Assembly: GCA_008081045.1 (NCBI GenBank)
Contig: VMDC01000002.1
Coordinates: forward strand, 124,001-188,000
Direction of reading: 5' to 3'
Source of the DNA: Gammaproteobacteria bacterium
GTDB taxonomy: Bacteria; Pseudomonadota; Gammaproteobacteria; Pseudomonadales; Pseudohongiellaceae
DNA length: 64,000 nt
Below the pieces are notes generated by a model, which made no database searches, had not been told where the DNA came from, and saw only the letters and a list, made by a program, of their open reading frames with translations. Positions within the stretch are counted from its first letter, which is position 1; every line of letters starts with the position of its first letter. The translations under genes were made by a program, and so were the position numbers. This document shows positions 17,197 through 26,634 of the stretch, one piece after another.

Positions 17197-18234
17197 ATGA
17201 TTACCAATAAGCGGTTCTTGTCCACATCACTGGCAGCGGCGTGCTGTTTCGCGCTGCTGCACGGCGCCCAGGCGCAAACGGATTATGAGGTTCCCAGAAC
17301 GGAATGGGATCAGCCTGACCTGCAGGGGGTGTGGAATTTCAGTTCCAACACGCCCATGCAGCGGCCCACCCGTTACGGGACTCAGGAGTTTCTGACTGCG
17401 GAGCAAATCGAGGAAGCGGTTGAACGTCAAGCCAGAACGGCGGCGGCTGCTGAAGCGGCTGCCGCGCAGCGAGTGGTTGATCCGGAGGCACCACCGGTCG
17501 GCGATGATCCCGGTGGCTACAATGATTTCTGGTTTGAAGTGGCAGGACTTGGCGATACGGTTCGAACTTCGCACATTGTCTATCCGGAAGATGGCCGTGT
17601 GCCTACTGCGGTTGAAGGCGCACCCAGGGCGTTTGGCGGTCTTGGTCCCGATATTCCGGGGTCTCGTCCGGTGCGATACGTCGTCGGCGGTATCGCCAAG
17701 GACGGTCCGGAAGATAGAGGACTTTCAGAGCGGTGCATCGTTGGCTTCAACTCGGGACCACCGTTTGTGCCAAGCCTGTACAACAATAATATGCAGATCG
17801 TTCAGAATCGGGACACCGCCGTGATATTCACGGAGATGATCCATGACGCCCGGATTGTGCCCTTGATTGATGCGCCTGCCCTCGATGACGATATTCGTCT
17901 CTGGTCAGGAGACTCCCGCGGTTGGTGGGAGGGAGATTCACTGGTCGTGCAAACGCGAAATTTCAACGGGTATCGGCAGACGTTCAGCAGCACGGGAACC
18001 AACTATGACATGGTGTTGACCGAGCGGTTTACCCGCACGGCCTATGACACGGTTAACTATGAATTCACAATCGATGATCCAGCTACGTTTACCGACAAAA
18101 TCACTGCGATTGTCCCGATGACCAAGGTGGCCGGACAGATCTATGAATACGCCTGTCACGAAGGAAACTATGGAATGGTGAATATCCTTCGGGGCGAACG
18201 TATGGCCGAGCAGCGAGCTGGCGACGACAGCTAG
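17197..18234 (+). CDS. Secreted protein of the 'PDLQGVW...GWWEGDSLVV' family, unknown function
   Basis: The ATG at 17197 follows GGAAGG and gives a clear signal peptide (AAACCFALLHGAQAQ). The 345-aa protein has the N-terminal signature QPDLQGVWNF, an Ala-rich helical stretch (~73-95), a single conserved cysteine in SERCIVGF, and the core GWWEGDSLVVQTRNFNG followed by a beta-rich TERFTRT...TIDDPATF segment. The next gene has the same elements, so both belong to one family of exported proteins; the family is familiar from marine Gammaproteobacteria and Acidobacteria but I know of no assigned activity. Spacing of 37 bases to the next gene suggests an operon. Confidence 0.65.
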   Translation: MITNKRFLSTSLAAACCFALLHGAQAQTDYEVPRTEWDQPDLQGVWNFSSNTPMQRPTRYGTQEFLTAEQIEEAVERQARTAAAAEAAAAQRVVDPEAPPVGDDPGGYNDFWFEVAGLGDTVRTSHIVYPEDGRVPTAVEGAPRAFGGLGPDIPGSRPVRYVVGGIAKDGPEDRGLSERCIVGFNSGPPFVPSLYNNNMQIVQNRDTAVIFTEMIHDARIVPLIDAPALDDDIRLWSGDSRGWWEGDSLVVQTRNFNGYRQTFSSTGTNYDMVLTERFTRTAYDTVNYEFTIDDPATFTDKITAIVPMTKVAGQIYEYACHEGNYGMVNILRGERMAEQRAGDDS

Positions 18235-18271
18235 ATGGATAAAACTCACAGTAGGAACAAAAGGGTTAGCA

Positions 18272-19093
18272 ATGAATAATCGTAAGTACAAAATACTGAG
18301 TGCACTGGTATTGAGCCTGTTCGCCGCGAATGTCAGTGCTCAGTTGGATGAGTTCCCAAGGACCCCGTCAGGCAAACCTGATTTCAGCGGAATCTGGCAG
18401 GCAATGACCAAGGCGCACTATGACATCGAGCCCCATGCTGCTGCCTACGGCCCTCATCCCGGCCAGATGGGTACGCTCTCTGCCATTCCGGGCAGTCAGG
18501 GTATCGTTGAGGGAGGCCGAATCCCCTACACCGAGCCTGCGCTTCGCCAGCGAGATGAAAATCGAATCGATGCGATCGACAAAGACCCGCTGACCAAGTG
18601 CTACATGCCGGGCGTGCCTCGTGCCAACTACCTGCCATTTCCTTTCCAGATTGTGCAGTCGACGGATGTGATCCTGATTGCCTATGAATTTGCTGAATCC
18701 AATCGGATTCTGTACGTGGATCAGCCCGAAATCCAGTCGCAGGTGGATGCCTGGATGGGTCACTCGAACGCCGAGTGGGATGGGGATACGCTGGTGGTGA
18801 GAGTGACCGGTCAGATGCCTGATACCTGGTTCGACAGAGCCGGCAATCACCATAGCTGGGAGATGGTCGTTGAAGAGCGCTGGACGCCGATGGGCCCCAA
18901 TCACGTGCAGTATGAGGCAACCATGACGGACCCGAATACCTTCACGCAACCCTGGAAGATCAGTTTTCCGCTGTACCGCCATGTTGCAGAGAATTATCAG
19001 TTGCTCGAATTTAAGTGTGCTGAGTTCGCTGAAGAATATCTCTACGGTGAATGGCGTAAAGAAGGGACGCCAATCGGTAATCCTCCGCAATAA
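18272..19093 (+). CDS. Secreted GWxGD-family paralog, unknown function
   Basis: A 273-aa exported protein with signal peptide ending VSAQ and the start motif GKPDFSGIWQA. It repeats the pattern of the preceding gene: a conserved cysteine (LTKCYMPG), then EWDGDTLVVRVTGQ, EERWTPMGPNHVQYEATM and TDPNTFTQPW, and a late FKCAEF. It is shorter because it lacks the Ala-rich insert. Both genes share the strand and end at a strong terminator, so they probably form a two-gene operon acting in the periplasm. A beta-sandwich or lipocalin-like ligand-binding fold is possible from the strand pattern, but no catalytic residues can be named. Confidence 0.65.
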   Translation: MNNRKYKILSALVLSLFAANVSAQLDEFPRTPSGKPDFSGIWQAMTKAHYDIEPHAAAYGPHPGQMGTLSAIPGSQGIVEGGRIPYTEPALRQRDENRIDAIDKDPLTKCYMPGVPRANYLPFPFQIVQSTDVILIAYEFAESNRILYVDQPEIQSQVDAWMGHSNAEWDGDTLVVRVTGQMPDTWFDRAGNHHSWEMVVEERWTPMGPNHVQYEATMTDPNTFTQPWKISFPLYRHVAENYQLLEFKCAEFAEEYLYGEWRKEGTPIGNPPQ

Positions 19094-19102
19094 CGATATC
19101 CC

Positions 19103-19130
19103 AAAAACCCGGGCTACGACCCGGGTTTTT
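19103..19130. terminator. Intrinsic terminator after the GWxGD pair
   Basis: AAAAACCCGGG pairs with CCCGGGTTTTT around the hexamer loop CTACGA; it ends the two-gene unit at 17197-19093 and could also stop minus-strand transcripts of the nitroreductase. Confidence 0.9.
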
Positions 19131-19205
19131 ATTGTCTGCTGTGGGGATATTTGACCACTAGGAGGCCCTGTTTGAATCGCGATTAGAGGTTGGATTGACT
19201 GAGTT

Positions 19206-19877
19206 TCAGAGAAAGCTCGCAATGTCCTCTAAGGATTTGCGGCCAATGGCAGGAACTGTTGATCCCTCTGCCGGAAACCCGGTAACGAGAATCATATAGG
19301 GTTTTTCTGATGGGGGTCTGCCGACCAGTTCGTTCAGGAACTTCATGGGCGCGGGCGTATGAGTCAAGGTAGCCAGCCCGGCGGTGTGGAGCGCTGTAAT
19401 CAAGACGCCGGTCGCAATTCCCACAGATTCACTGACGTAATAATTTTTCAGCTTGGCCTTGTTCTGATCTTTGCTGAATTTCTCACCGAAGATGATAATC
19501 AGATAGGGCGCAGTCTCAAGAAAAGGCTTATTGGCGTCAGTACCAAGAGGCGCCAGAGCATCGAGCCACTCCTGTGGCGCCCTCGAGGTATAAAACTCTC
19601 TTTCCTCGGCTTCCGCCCCTGCGCGAATCTTCCGTTTAAGATCCGGATCGCTGACCACTGAAAAATGCCAGGGTTGTCGATTGGCTCCACTGGGTGCTGT
19701 ACCTGCGGCGCGCAAACAATTTTCTATGACCTCCCGGGGAACCGGTTTATCTGAAAAATCCCGGACAGTTCTGCGCGATCGCACGGTTTCGTAAAATTCG
19801 CTGGCAGACTTTTGCATTTGCTCGATCGGTTTGGATTGGAAGACCAACGGCTCGGTGATGGCGTCATTTTTTGACAT
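19206..19877 (-). CDS. Nitroreductase-fold flavoprotein, iodotyrosine-deiodinase-like
   Basis: A 223-aa FMN protein. The start [13 protein letters not shown] and [13 protein letters not shown] are nitroreductase FMN motifs. The decisive part is [20 protein letters not shown] followed by the DANKPFL segment: E92, Y96 and K117 have the spacing (4 and 21 residues) of the substrate-binding triad of mammalian iodotyrosine deiodinase (human E157, Y161, K182). That triad clamps the zwitterion of halotyrosines, so reductive dehalogenation of iodo/bromo/chlorotyrosine is a reasonable prediction. Unlike the animal enzyme there is no membrane anchor; it is cytosolic. Monocistronic. A general nitro/quinone reductase is the alternative. 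Confidence 0.8.
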   Translation of the reverse strand: MSKNDAITEPLVFQSKPIEQMQKSASEFYETVRSRRTVRDFSDKPVPREVIENCLRAAGTAPSGANRQPWHFSVVSDPDLKRKIRAGAEAEEREFYTSRAPQEWLDALAPLGTDANKPFLETAPYLIIIFGEKFSKDQNKAKLKNYYVSESVGIATGVLITALHTAGLATLTHTPAPMKFLNELVGRPPSEKPYMILVTGFPAEGSTVPAIGRKSLEDIASFL

Positions 19878-20055
19878 AGAGTTTTTTTCTCTTACTGGGG
19901 CATCGGACGCTTTTCCGTGGTCGTCAGACTGACCATATAGCGCAAGCTTCTAGGTTAAGCAGTTAATTCGGGAGCGTTATTGCTCGGCCAATGAAATATC
20001 CCTTCAGACGGCGGGTGCGTGAAGAGAGTGATGCAAACGTATCAGAAAGTCTACC

Positions 20056-21201
20056 TCACTCTTGTTCTGCTATTCTTTGTACCTCATCAAGCACTCGCAG
20101 CAGATTGCCCGACCAGAGCTGACCGATCTGCGCCTCTGTATAGCCCCGCCGAACCAGTTCCAAGGTTACGTTGAACGATTCTGAAGCATCATTCCAACCG
20201 ACCAATCCGCCTCCGCCGTCGAAATCTGAGCTGATGCCAACGTGATCGATACCGATCAGATCCACCAGATAATCAATATGATCGACGAAGTCGGCTACCG
20301 TGGCGGGTGGTGCGTCCTCGCGGTCACCATCCCCAGCCAGATAGACACGCCTTGCTTCGTTCACATAACTGCCAAAAGCGACGGTTTGGACGACCCCCCC
20401 ATTTTCTTTAAGTGCCAGCAGCATGTCGTCATCGAGATTGCGGGAGTGGTCAGCAAGGGCGCGCGCCGCGCTGTGTGAGGCAATCACAGGCGCCTGGCTC
20501 AGCGCCAGGGTTTGCATGATCGAATCGCGTGAGGGATGGGAAATGTCAATCATTATGCCCAGTCGGTTCATTTCCCGGATAGCGAAACGGCCCATTTCAC
20601 TCAAGCCTCCGTGCCAATAGATACCATCGCTTTCGCCTGTGTTGGAGTCTGAAAACTGGTTGTGTCCATTGTGTGCAAGGGACATGTAGCGACCACCCAG
20701 GTCGTAGAATTTCTCTATGTTTGATAGGTCAGGGCCGACAGGGTAGGCATTTTCGATACCGATCATGGCTACTTTTTTTCCGGCTGCAACAATTCGACGT
20801 ACATCTTCAGAGGTATAGGCGATCTCAATCTGATCCGGTGCAATTTCTTCTGCCAGGCGATGGATAGCGGAGAATTTGTCCATCGCGTTCGCATAAGCGG
20901 CGCGATATCCCTCCGGTCCGAGTTCGCCCTGGCCCGTATAGACGATGAACCAGGCAACATCCAGCCCGCCAGCCTCCATTTTCGGCAAATTGACTTGGGT
21001 ATCCAGATCCTGAGTGTAGTTGTTTTCCGGCGTGAAATTCTCGGTATTGATGTCCGCGTGGGTATCAAGCGTGATAACGCGTTCATGAATTCCGCGGGCG
21101 ACTTCTTCAAGATTTGCCTCATTGCTCGTACTGGTATCGCCGCAGGCAGCGAGGAGAGCGAGAATGACTGTCACTGGTGAAAGTTTACTGAAATTTAGCA
21201 T
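20056..21201 (-). CDS. Membrane dipeptidase (peptidase M19) lipoprotein
   Basis: From the ATG ending at 21201 the 381-aa protein begins with a lipoprotein signal, lipobox L17-A-A-C20, so it should be tethered to a membrane facing the periplasm; a TTG start six codons earlier is possible. The metal-binding start DTHAD (H48, D50), the IGIENAYPVG glutamate, SLAHNGHNQFSDS, ISHPSRDS and SHSAARA are in the order of renal-dipeptidase-family zinc enzymes, and DHVGISSDFDGGGG closes the barrel. These enzymes cleave a range of dipeptides, including D-amino-acid-containing ones. It points away from the gamma-glutamyltransferase across a 200-base divergent region. Confidence 0.9.
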   Translation of the reverse strand: MLNFSKLSPVTVILALLAACGDTSTSNEANLEEVARGIHERVITLDTHADINTENFTPENNYTQDLDTQVNLPKMEAGGLDVAWFIVYTGQGELGPEGYRAAYANAMDKFSAIHRLAEEIAPDQIEIAYTSEDVRRIVAAGKKVAMIGIENAYPVGPDLSNIEKFYDLGGRYMSLAHNGHNQFSDSNTGESDGIYWHGGLSEMGRFAIREMNRLGIMIDISHPSRDSIMQTLALSQAPVIASHSAARALADHSRNLDDDMLLALKENGGVVQTVAFGSYVNEARRVYLAGDGDREDAPPATVADFVDHIDYLVDLIGIDHVGISSDFDGGGGLVGWNDASESFNVTLELVRRGYTEAQIGQLWSGNLLRVLDEVQRIAEQE

Positions 21202-21401
21202 GGGGGTGGCATCCGGCAATGAAACTTACAAGGGCTGTTGGCACAGGCGAATCGTCTGGCTGTGTCTTGGCAACTTAGCACTGCGCTGACCGCTTTGACA
21301 ATGGGGAGTTTGATCGAGCAGAGTCCCTGACTTACACTAGCTTGTCGGGAAATTCCGACACGGCTTTTTATTTATAACGTACTGATTAGATTGAGTTAAT
21401 T

Positions 21402-23141
21402 ATGCGCACGATCCTTACAACTACGGGGAAGGTCCGAAAGTTCTCAGCTGGCCCGCTGGCCTTCCTGTTGGTTTGCAGTTTATCTGTGATTCACCCGTCC
21501 TTTGGAGCCGGAGGTCGTACTCCCGTTTATGCCAAAAATGGCATGGTCAGCAGCGCTTCCATGCTCGCATCAGAAGTGGGTGCCAGTACGCTTCAGGCCG
21601 GTGGCAATGCCGTGGACGCGGCGATCGCCACGGCGTTCGCATTGGCCGTGACCTGGCCTTCAGCTGGAAACATCGGCGGAGGCGGTTTTCTCGTCTATCA
21701 CGGTGATGACGGCATGGCAACGACTTTTGATTTCCGAGAGAAAGCGCCGATGGCCGCAACTGAGCGCATGTATCTGGGCCTTGATGGCAAGGTGGTGAAC
21801 AACTCTAATCATTTCGGCCCGCTTGCGGTCGGTGTGCCGGGCACCGTGGCAGGGCTTTATCTGGCTCATCAGCGTTTGGGCTCGATGGCCTGGTCGGACC
21901 TTGTGCAGCCTGCTGTGGAACTCGCCCGTAACGGCATTCCGATCACCTATTCGCTGCAAACGGGGTTTGAAAGAAGCGCCAGCCGCCTGCGTCAGTACCC
22001 GGCTTCTGCCCGAAAATTCTTCAAAGCAGATGGATCCTTCTACCGCCTGGGCGAGACCTGGGTGCAACCCGATCTGGCACATACTCTTGAGCTGATCAGG
22101 GATCACGGTGCAGACGGCTTCTATCGGGGGGAAAATGCAGAGCGGTTTGCCGGTTTTATGGCGGACATCGGCGGGCTGATCACGGAGGAAGACCTTGCAG
22201 CCTACGAGGCGAAAGAACGCGAGCCGATTCGCGGCAGTTACCGGGGTTACGACATAGTCAGCATGCCGCCTCCCAGCTCCGGTGGCGTGGGAATGGTGCA
22301 AATGCTGAACATACTGGAAGGCTTCGATCTGGCTGCCATGGGGCACAATTCAGCGGATTACCTGCATGTGTTGACAGAGTCCATGCGCAGGGCCTACTCC
22401 GACCGGGCAGAGCATCTTGGTGACCCTGACTTCAACGAGGCTATGCCGCTGGATCGCCTGCTCGACAAGGACTATGCAAGCGAACTGCGTGCCTCTATCG
22501 ATATGACCCAAAAATCAGAGAGCAGCCCTGAGTTGTTTGCCCAGGTTTATGAATCTGAAGAAACCACCCATTTTTCTGTGGTAGACAAAGACGGCAATAT
22601 GGTGAGCCTGACTTACACGCTGGAATTCGGCTATGGTTCTGCCATCACCGTTGCGGGTGGAGGGTACCTGCTGAACAATGAGCTCGGCGATTTCAATGCA
22701 GTGCCCGGGGTAACGGATCTGCGGGGTCAGATTGGCACCGCGCCAAACCTGGTTGCTGCGGAAAAGCGGCCTCTCTCAAGTATGACGCCAACCATCGTCG
22801 CGCGTGACGGTAAGCCGCTCTTCGCCGTAGGCAGCCCGGGTGGCAAGACCATCATCAATACCACCATGCAGGTGATACTGAACGTGATTGATCATGGTTT
22901 TAATATTGCCGAGGCCATTGAGGCTGGAAGAATTCACCACCAGTGGTTGCCTGATATTACCAGTGTCGAATCCAATGCGTTGTCTGCCGACACCCTGAAC
23001 AGTTACCAAAATCGTGGCCACCAGATCAGGGAGCGGGGTTCTCAGGGGGCTGCTATGGGGGTCTACTACGATCGTGACCAGGACCTCTTCCTCGGCGCGG
23101 CTGATTCACGGCGCGGAGATGGCGGGGCAGTGGGCTACTGA
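21402..23141 (+). CDS. ggt: Gamma-glutamyltransferase (glutathione hydrolase) proenzyme
   Basis: A 579-aa Ntn-hydrolase exported by a long signal peptide (cleavage near SFGAGG). The autoprocessing site is E-T388-T-H-F-S-V-V-D, where T388 becomes the N-terminal nucleophile of the small subunit, as T391 does in the E. coli enzyme. Also visible: GGNAVDAAIATAF, GNIGGGGF and the small-subunit substrate loop SSMTPTIV with GSPGGKTI. It transfers or hydrolyses gamma-glutamyl groups of glutathione and related peptides in the periplasm. The small lipocalin-like gene follows after 13 bases and is probably co-transcribed. Confidence 0.95.
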   Translation: MRTILTTTGKVRKFSAGPLAFLLVCSLSVIHPSFGAGGRTPVYAKNGMVSSASMLASEVGASTLQAGGNAVDAAIATAFALAVTWPSAGNIGGGGFLVYHGDDGMATTFDFREKAPMAATERMYLGLDGKVVNNSNHFGPLAVGVPGTVAGLYLAHQRLGSMAWSDLVQPAVELARNGIPITYSLQTGFERSASRLRQYPASARKFFKADGSFYRLGETWVQPDLAHTLELIRDHGADGFYRGENAERFAGFMADIGGLITEEDLAAYEAKEREPIRGSYRGYDIVSMPPPSSGGVGMVQMLNILEGFDLAAMGHNSADYLHVLTESMRRAYSDRAEHLGDPDFNEAMPLDRLLDKDYASELRASIDMTQKSESSPELFAQVYESEETTHFSVVDKDGNMVSLTYTLEFGYGSAITVAGGGYLLNNELGDFNAVPGVTDLRGQIGTAPNLVAAEKRPLSSMTPTIVARDGKPLFAVGSPGGKTIINTTMQVILNVIDHGFNIAEAIEAGRIHHQWLPDITSVESNALSADTLNSYQNRGHQIRERGSQGAAMGVYYDRDQDLFLGAADSRRGDGGAVGY

Positions 23142-23153
23142 GGCGGGAACTCT

Positions 23154-23645
23154 ATGAAAACAGCTGGGGCAATGAGGAGGGTTTCCGGTGTCATAGGCGG
23201 TGCTTTGGTGCTCTGCATGCTTGCTTTGCCTCTGACTGCAGTCGGCCAGGCAAAAACGGACGCGGAGCGGTTTGTTGGTGATTACACGCTGATCAGTTAT
23301 GTCACTTTTCCCGAAGCTGGACCGGCGGTCGAGATGTCGTATGTGGGCAAGCTGAGCTATGACAGTGCTGGCAATATGTCAGGTCTCGGGATGCCAAGCG
23401 ACCTGCCGGAGCGCGAGCGCGAAGCTGACGGCAGGCTGACCGGGGGTTTTGCCTATTGGGGCAAGGTCACGGTAGATGACGAAAAGAAAATCGTTGTCCA
23501 CCATGTTGAGGGCTCGCCCCTCATGCCCAGTTGGGTTGGCGGAGATAACGTCCGCTTTTATGAGTTCGAAGACGACCTCCTGCGACTTTCGTTAAAAAAC
23601 GCTGAAGGCCGTACGACGGCCACCCTGACCTGGCGAAGGTTGTAG
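23154..23645 (+). CDS. Exported lipocalin-like domain protein
   Basis: A 163-aa protein with a signal peptide (GGALVLCMLALPLTAVGQA) and a mature part of ~130 residues that begins RFVGDYTLISYV and continues in alternating strands to TATLTWRRL, the pattern of the small bacterial lipocalin-like (lipocalin_5-type) domain: a G-x-W/Y start, a central YVGKLSYD strand and a final T-W-R. It starts 13 bases after the ggt stop with GCGGGAA as ribosome site. Ligand unknown; periplasmic location inferred. Confidence 0.65.
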   Translation: MKTAGAMRRVSGVIGGALVLCMLALPLTAVGQAKTDAERFVGDYTLISYVTFPEAGPAVEMSYVGKLSYDSAGNMSGLGMPSDLPEREREADGRLTGGFAYWGKVTVDDEKKIVVHHVEGSPLMPSWVGGDNVRFYEFEDDLLRLSLKNAEGRTTATLTWRRL

Positions 23646-23727
23646 TTGCATGGTGTGGATGCTCTGCCTGAAATAGGTCAGATAACAAATGCTCTGAAGC
23701 CCGCGATGGATATTTCGTGAGTAAGCC

Positions 23728-26616
23728 TTGATCAATGATTCGCTAAATACTCTACAGCGTCGATTACGAGACAACCTTCGCGGCGAAGTCTTGTTTGATG
23801 CGTTCAGTCGGGGCAGATACAGCACCGACGCCTCGATCTATCAGTTAATGCCCCTCGGCGTCGTAATTCCGGATGGAGATGAAGATGTAGAGGTTGCGGT
23901 GCAACTTGCTTCTGAATACGGAGTGCCTGTTCTGCCCAGAGGAGGCGGGACCTCACAGAATGGCCAGACAGTTGGCGAGGCGCTGGTTCTTGATGCCACC
24001 CGTCACCTCAATCAGTTACTGACCTTCGATCAGAAGGGACGTACCGCATGTGTCCAGCCAGGCATGGTGCTTGATCATCTCAATCGTTTCCTCAAGCCTT
24101 ATGGGTTGTTCTATCCGGTTGATGTCTCCACAGCGAATCGCGCCACCATAGGGGGGATGACCGGGAATAACAGCTGCGGGGCTCGCTCGATTCGCTATGG
24201 CAATATGGTGCATAACGTGCGCAGCGTCGAGGCTCTGCTTGCTGACGGCAGTAAGATCCATTTCGGACCATCAAACGGCCGCATGCCGACGCCTGCTATT
24301 CCAGACCATTTACTGAAAGAGCTCCTGGATCTGGGCAAGCGCGAGGCCGGGGAAATTACCAATCGATTCCCCGATCTACTGCGAAGAGTGGGGGGCTACA
24401 ATCTTGACGCGCTGATTCAGAACCAGCCCAATTTCGGCCATCTTCTGGTAGGTTCTGAAGGCACGCTGGGTTTCTTTCAGCGCATACATCTCGATCTCCA
24501 ACCTCTGCCGTCTCATAAGGTTCTCGGTATCTGCCACTTCCCGAGTTTTTATTCAGCTATGGATTGCACGCAGCACATCGTGAAACTCAATCCGGCGGCT
24601 GTTGAACTGGTTGACCGCACGATGATTGACCTGGCGCGGGACATTCCGCTGTTTGCGCCAACAGTCGGGCGTTTCGTAAAGGGAGAGCCGCAGGCGCTTC
24701 TGCTGGTGGAATTTGCCGGTGCGGATCTGGATGAGCAGTTACAGAGTCTGCGTCAGCTCAATGAGTTGATGGGAGATCTGGGGTTTCCTGATGCCGTGGT
24801 AGAAGCCACTGATACGGAATTTCAAGCCGCAGTTTGGGAAGTTCGAAAATCAGGCTTGAATATCATGATGTCGATGAAAAGTGATGGAAAGCCTGTCTCC
24901 TTTATCGAAGACTGTGCGGTGCGTCTTGAAGACCTTGCCGAATACACTCGCCGACTGACTGAAATTTTCGAAAAGCATGACACTTCAGGAACGTTTTACG
25001 CGCACGCATCCGTAGGCTGTCTGCACGTCAGACCTATCCTCAACATGAAAGAAGAAGCCGGTGCAACAAAAATGCGGGCTATTGTTGAAGAGACTCTCGA
25101 GATCGTGCGCCAGTACAAAGGCTCTCACTCTGGTGAGCATGGAGATGGAATCTCTCGCTCCGAATTTCATCGCCCGATGTTTGGCGAACAAATGGTGAGT
25201 AATTTTGAGGAAATAAAACAGCTCTTTGATCCGCGCGGGCTCTTTAATCCCGGGAAAATCGTTCATCCCTATAGGATGGATGATCGAAACCTCATGCGCT
25301 ACCCGCCCGGCTATAAACCCATCGCTGTTGATACTCAACTAGACTGGTCAGCCTGGCATGGCTTCGATCGTGCGACTGAAATGTGTAACAACAATGGCGC
25401 CTGCAGGAAAGCCCACGATGGCTCTATGTGTCCCTCTTATAGAATTACCGGTGAGGAGCAGCATCTGACACGAGGGCGGGCAAATACCCTACGTCTGGCA
25501 TTGACAGGTCAGCTGGGAGAGGGCGCCTTTACCTCAGAGCAAATGTATGACGCCATGCAGCTTTGCGTTGGCTGTAAGGCATGCAAGCGCGAATGTCCGA
25601 CCGGGGTTGATATGGCCCGGATGAAAACTGAATTTTTATATCACTACCGCTCGCGTCACGGCCTGCCACTCCGGGAGAGGTTATTTGCCTATCTCCCGCG
25701 TTACGCGCACAAAATCAAATTTCTGTCGCCTCTGCTGAATCTGCGAGATCGTATTCCCGGTCTGCCAACCCTCTCTGAAAAACTGCTGGGTTTGTCAGCG
25801 CGGCGGACACTTCCTACCTGGCGAACCGACCACTTTCGACGACCGGTTCAACATCCGCCAGCGGCGGCAGCCAAAAATGAGGTGGTCTTGCTGGTGGACA
25901 CCTTTAACGGGTGTTTTGAAAAGGAAAATGCAGATGCCGCGGTGTCAGTGTTAACTGCAGCCGGATATCGCGTTCATGTACCGGAAGCATTGGATGGGCC
26001 GCGTCCGCTGTGTTGTGGTCGTACGTTTATCAGTAACGGGCTTCTTGATGAGGCGAAGAGCGAAATCCGGCGGACCATCGCGGCGCTCTGGCCTTTTGTA
26101 GAGCGGGGCGTTCCGGTTATCGGAATAGAGCCTTCCTGCCTGCTGACGCTGCGAGACGAATATCAGGCGCTGCTACCGGGTGAGCAGTCTGATGGGCTGG
26201 CAAAAAACACATGGCTGCTTGAGGAATTCCTGCTCAGTGAAATGCAGGCAGAGAGGCTGGATCTGGCGCTGAGGCCTCTGGCCCAGTCAAGGGCGCTGGT
26301 TCACGGGCACTGTCACCAAAAGGCGTTCGGTGCGCTAACACCGGTCAGGCAGATTCTGGCGCTGATTCCGGGGCTAGAAGTGGAAATGATCGATTCGTCT
26401 TGTTGTGGTATGGCCGGATCATTTGGCTTTGAGGCGGAACATTATGACGCCAGCATGGCGATGGCTGAATTGAGTCTGTTGCCGTCTCTTGAGAAAGTAG
26501 ATGCAGACACACTGGTGGTAGCCGATGGCACCAGCTGCCGGAGTCAAATCTTACACGGAGCAGGTCACCGGGCATTGCACGTTGCCAGAGTCCTGCAGAT
26601 GGCGCTGGACAGCTGA
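23728..26616 (+). CDS. FAD- and Fe-S-dependent D-2-hydroxyacid (D-lactate/D-2-hydroxyglutarate-type) dehydrogenase
   Basis: A 962-aa fusion. N-terminal half: FAD-binding PCMH/VAO domain (PRGGGTSQNGQTVG; NNSCGARSIRYGN) and FAD-oxidase C-terminal domain (HASVGCLHVRPILN, HSGEHGDG). C-terminal half: two 4Fe-4S sites (CNNNGACRK...C and CVGCKACKRECPTG) and two CCG domains (PLCCGRTF, DSSCCGMAGSFGFE) as in GlpC/HdrB. This is the YdiJ-like architecture, oxidising D-2-hydroxyacids and passing electrons to the respiratory chain. The start must be TTG at 23728: an in-frame TAA lies two codons upstream and the next ATG falls inside the FAD domain. Converges on the GntP permease with an 18-base gap. Confidence 0.9.
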   Translation: MINDSLNTLQRRLRDNLRGEVLFDAFSRGRYSTDASIYQLMPLGVVIPDGDEDVEVAVQLASEYGVPVLPRGGGTSQNGQTVGEALVLDATRHLNQLLTFDQKGRTACVQPGMVLDHLNRFLKPYGLFYPVDVSTANRATIGGMTGNNSCGARSIRYGNMVHNVRSVEALLADGSKIHFGPSNGRMPTPAIPDHLLKELLDLGKREAGEITNRFPDLLRRVGGYNLDALIQNQPNFGHLLVGSEGTLGFFQRIHLDLQPLPSHKVLGICHFPSFYSAMDCTQHIVKLNPAAVELVDRTMIDLARDIPLFAPTVGRFVKGEPQALLLVEFAGADLDEQLQSLRQLNELMGDLGFPDAVVEATDTEFQAAVWEVRKSGLNIMMSMKSDGKPVSFIEDCAVRLEDLAEYTRRLTEIFEKHDTSGTFYAHASVGCLHVRPILNMKEEAGATKMRAIVEETLEIVRQYKGSHSGEHGDGISRSEFHRPMFGEQMVSNFEEIKQLFDPRGLFNPGKIVHPYRMDDRNLMRYPPGYKPIAVDTQLDWSAWHGFDRATEMCNNNGACRKAHDGSMCPSYRITGEEQHLTRGRANTLRLALTGQLGEGAFTSEQMYDAMQLCVGCKACKRECPTGVDMARMKTEFLYHYRSRHGLPLRERLFAYLPRYAHKIKFLSPLLNLRDRIPGLPTLSEKLLGLSARRTLPTWRTDHFRRPVQHPPAAAAKNEVVLLVDTFNGCFEKENADAAVSVLTAAGYRVHVPEALDGPRPLCCGRTFISNGLLDEAKSEIRRTIAALWPFVERGVPVIGIEPSCLLTLRDEYQALLPGEQSDGLAKNTWLLEEFLLSEMQAERLDLALRPLAQSRALVHGHCHQKAFGALTPVRQILALIPGLEVEMIDSSCCGMAGSFGFEAEHYDASMAMAELSLLPSLEKVDADTLVVADGTSCRSQILHGAGHRALHVARVLQMALDS

Positions 26617-26634
26617 GCGCACTGCTTTCCCCCG

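Noticed and set aside
18368-19222. 284-codon frame antisense to the second GWxGD gene
   Set aside because: Composition and overlap with the secreted protein and the terminator argue against a gene.
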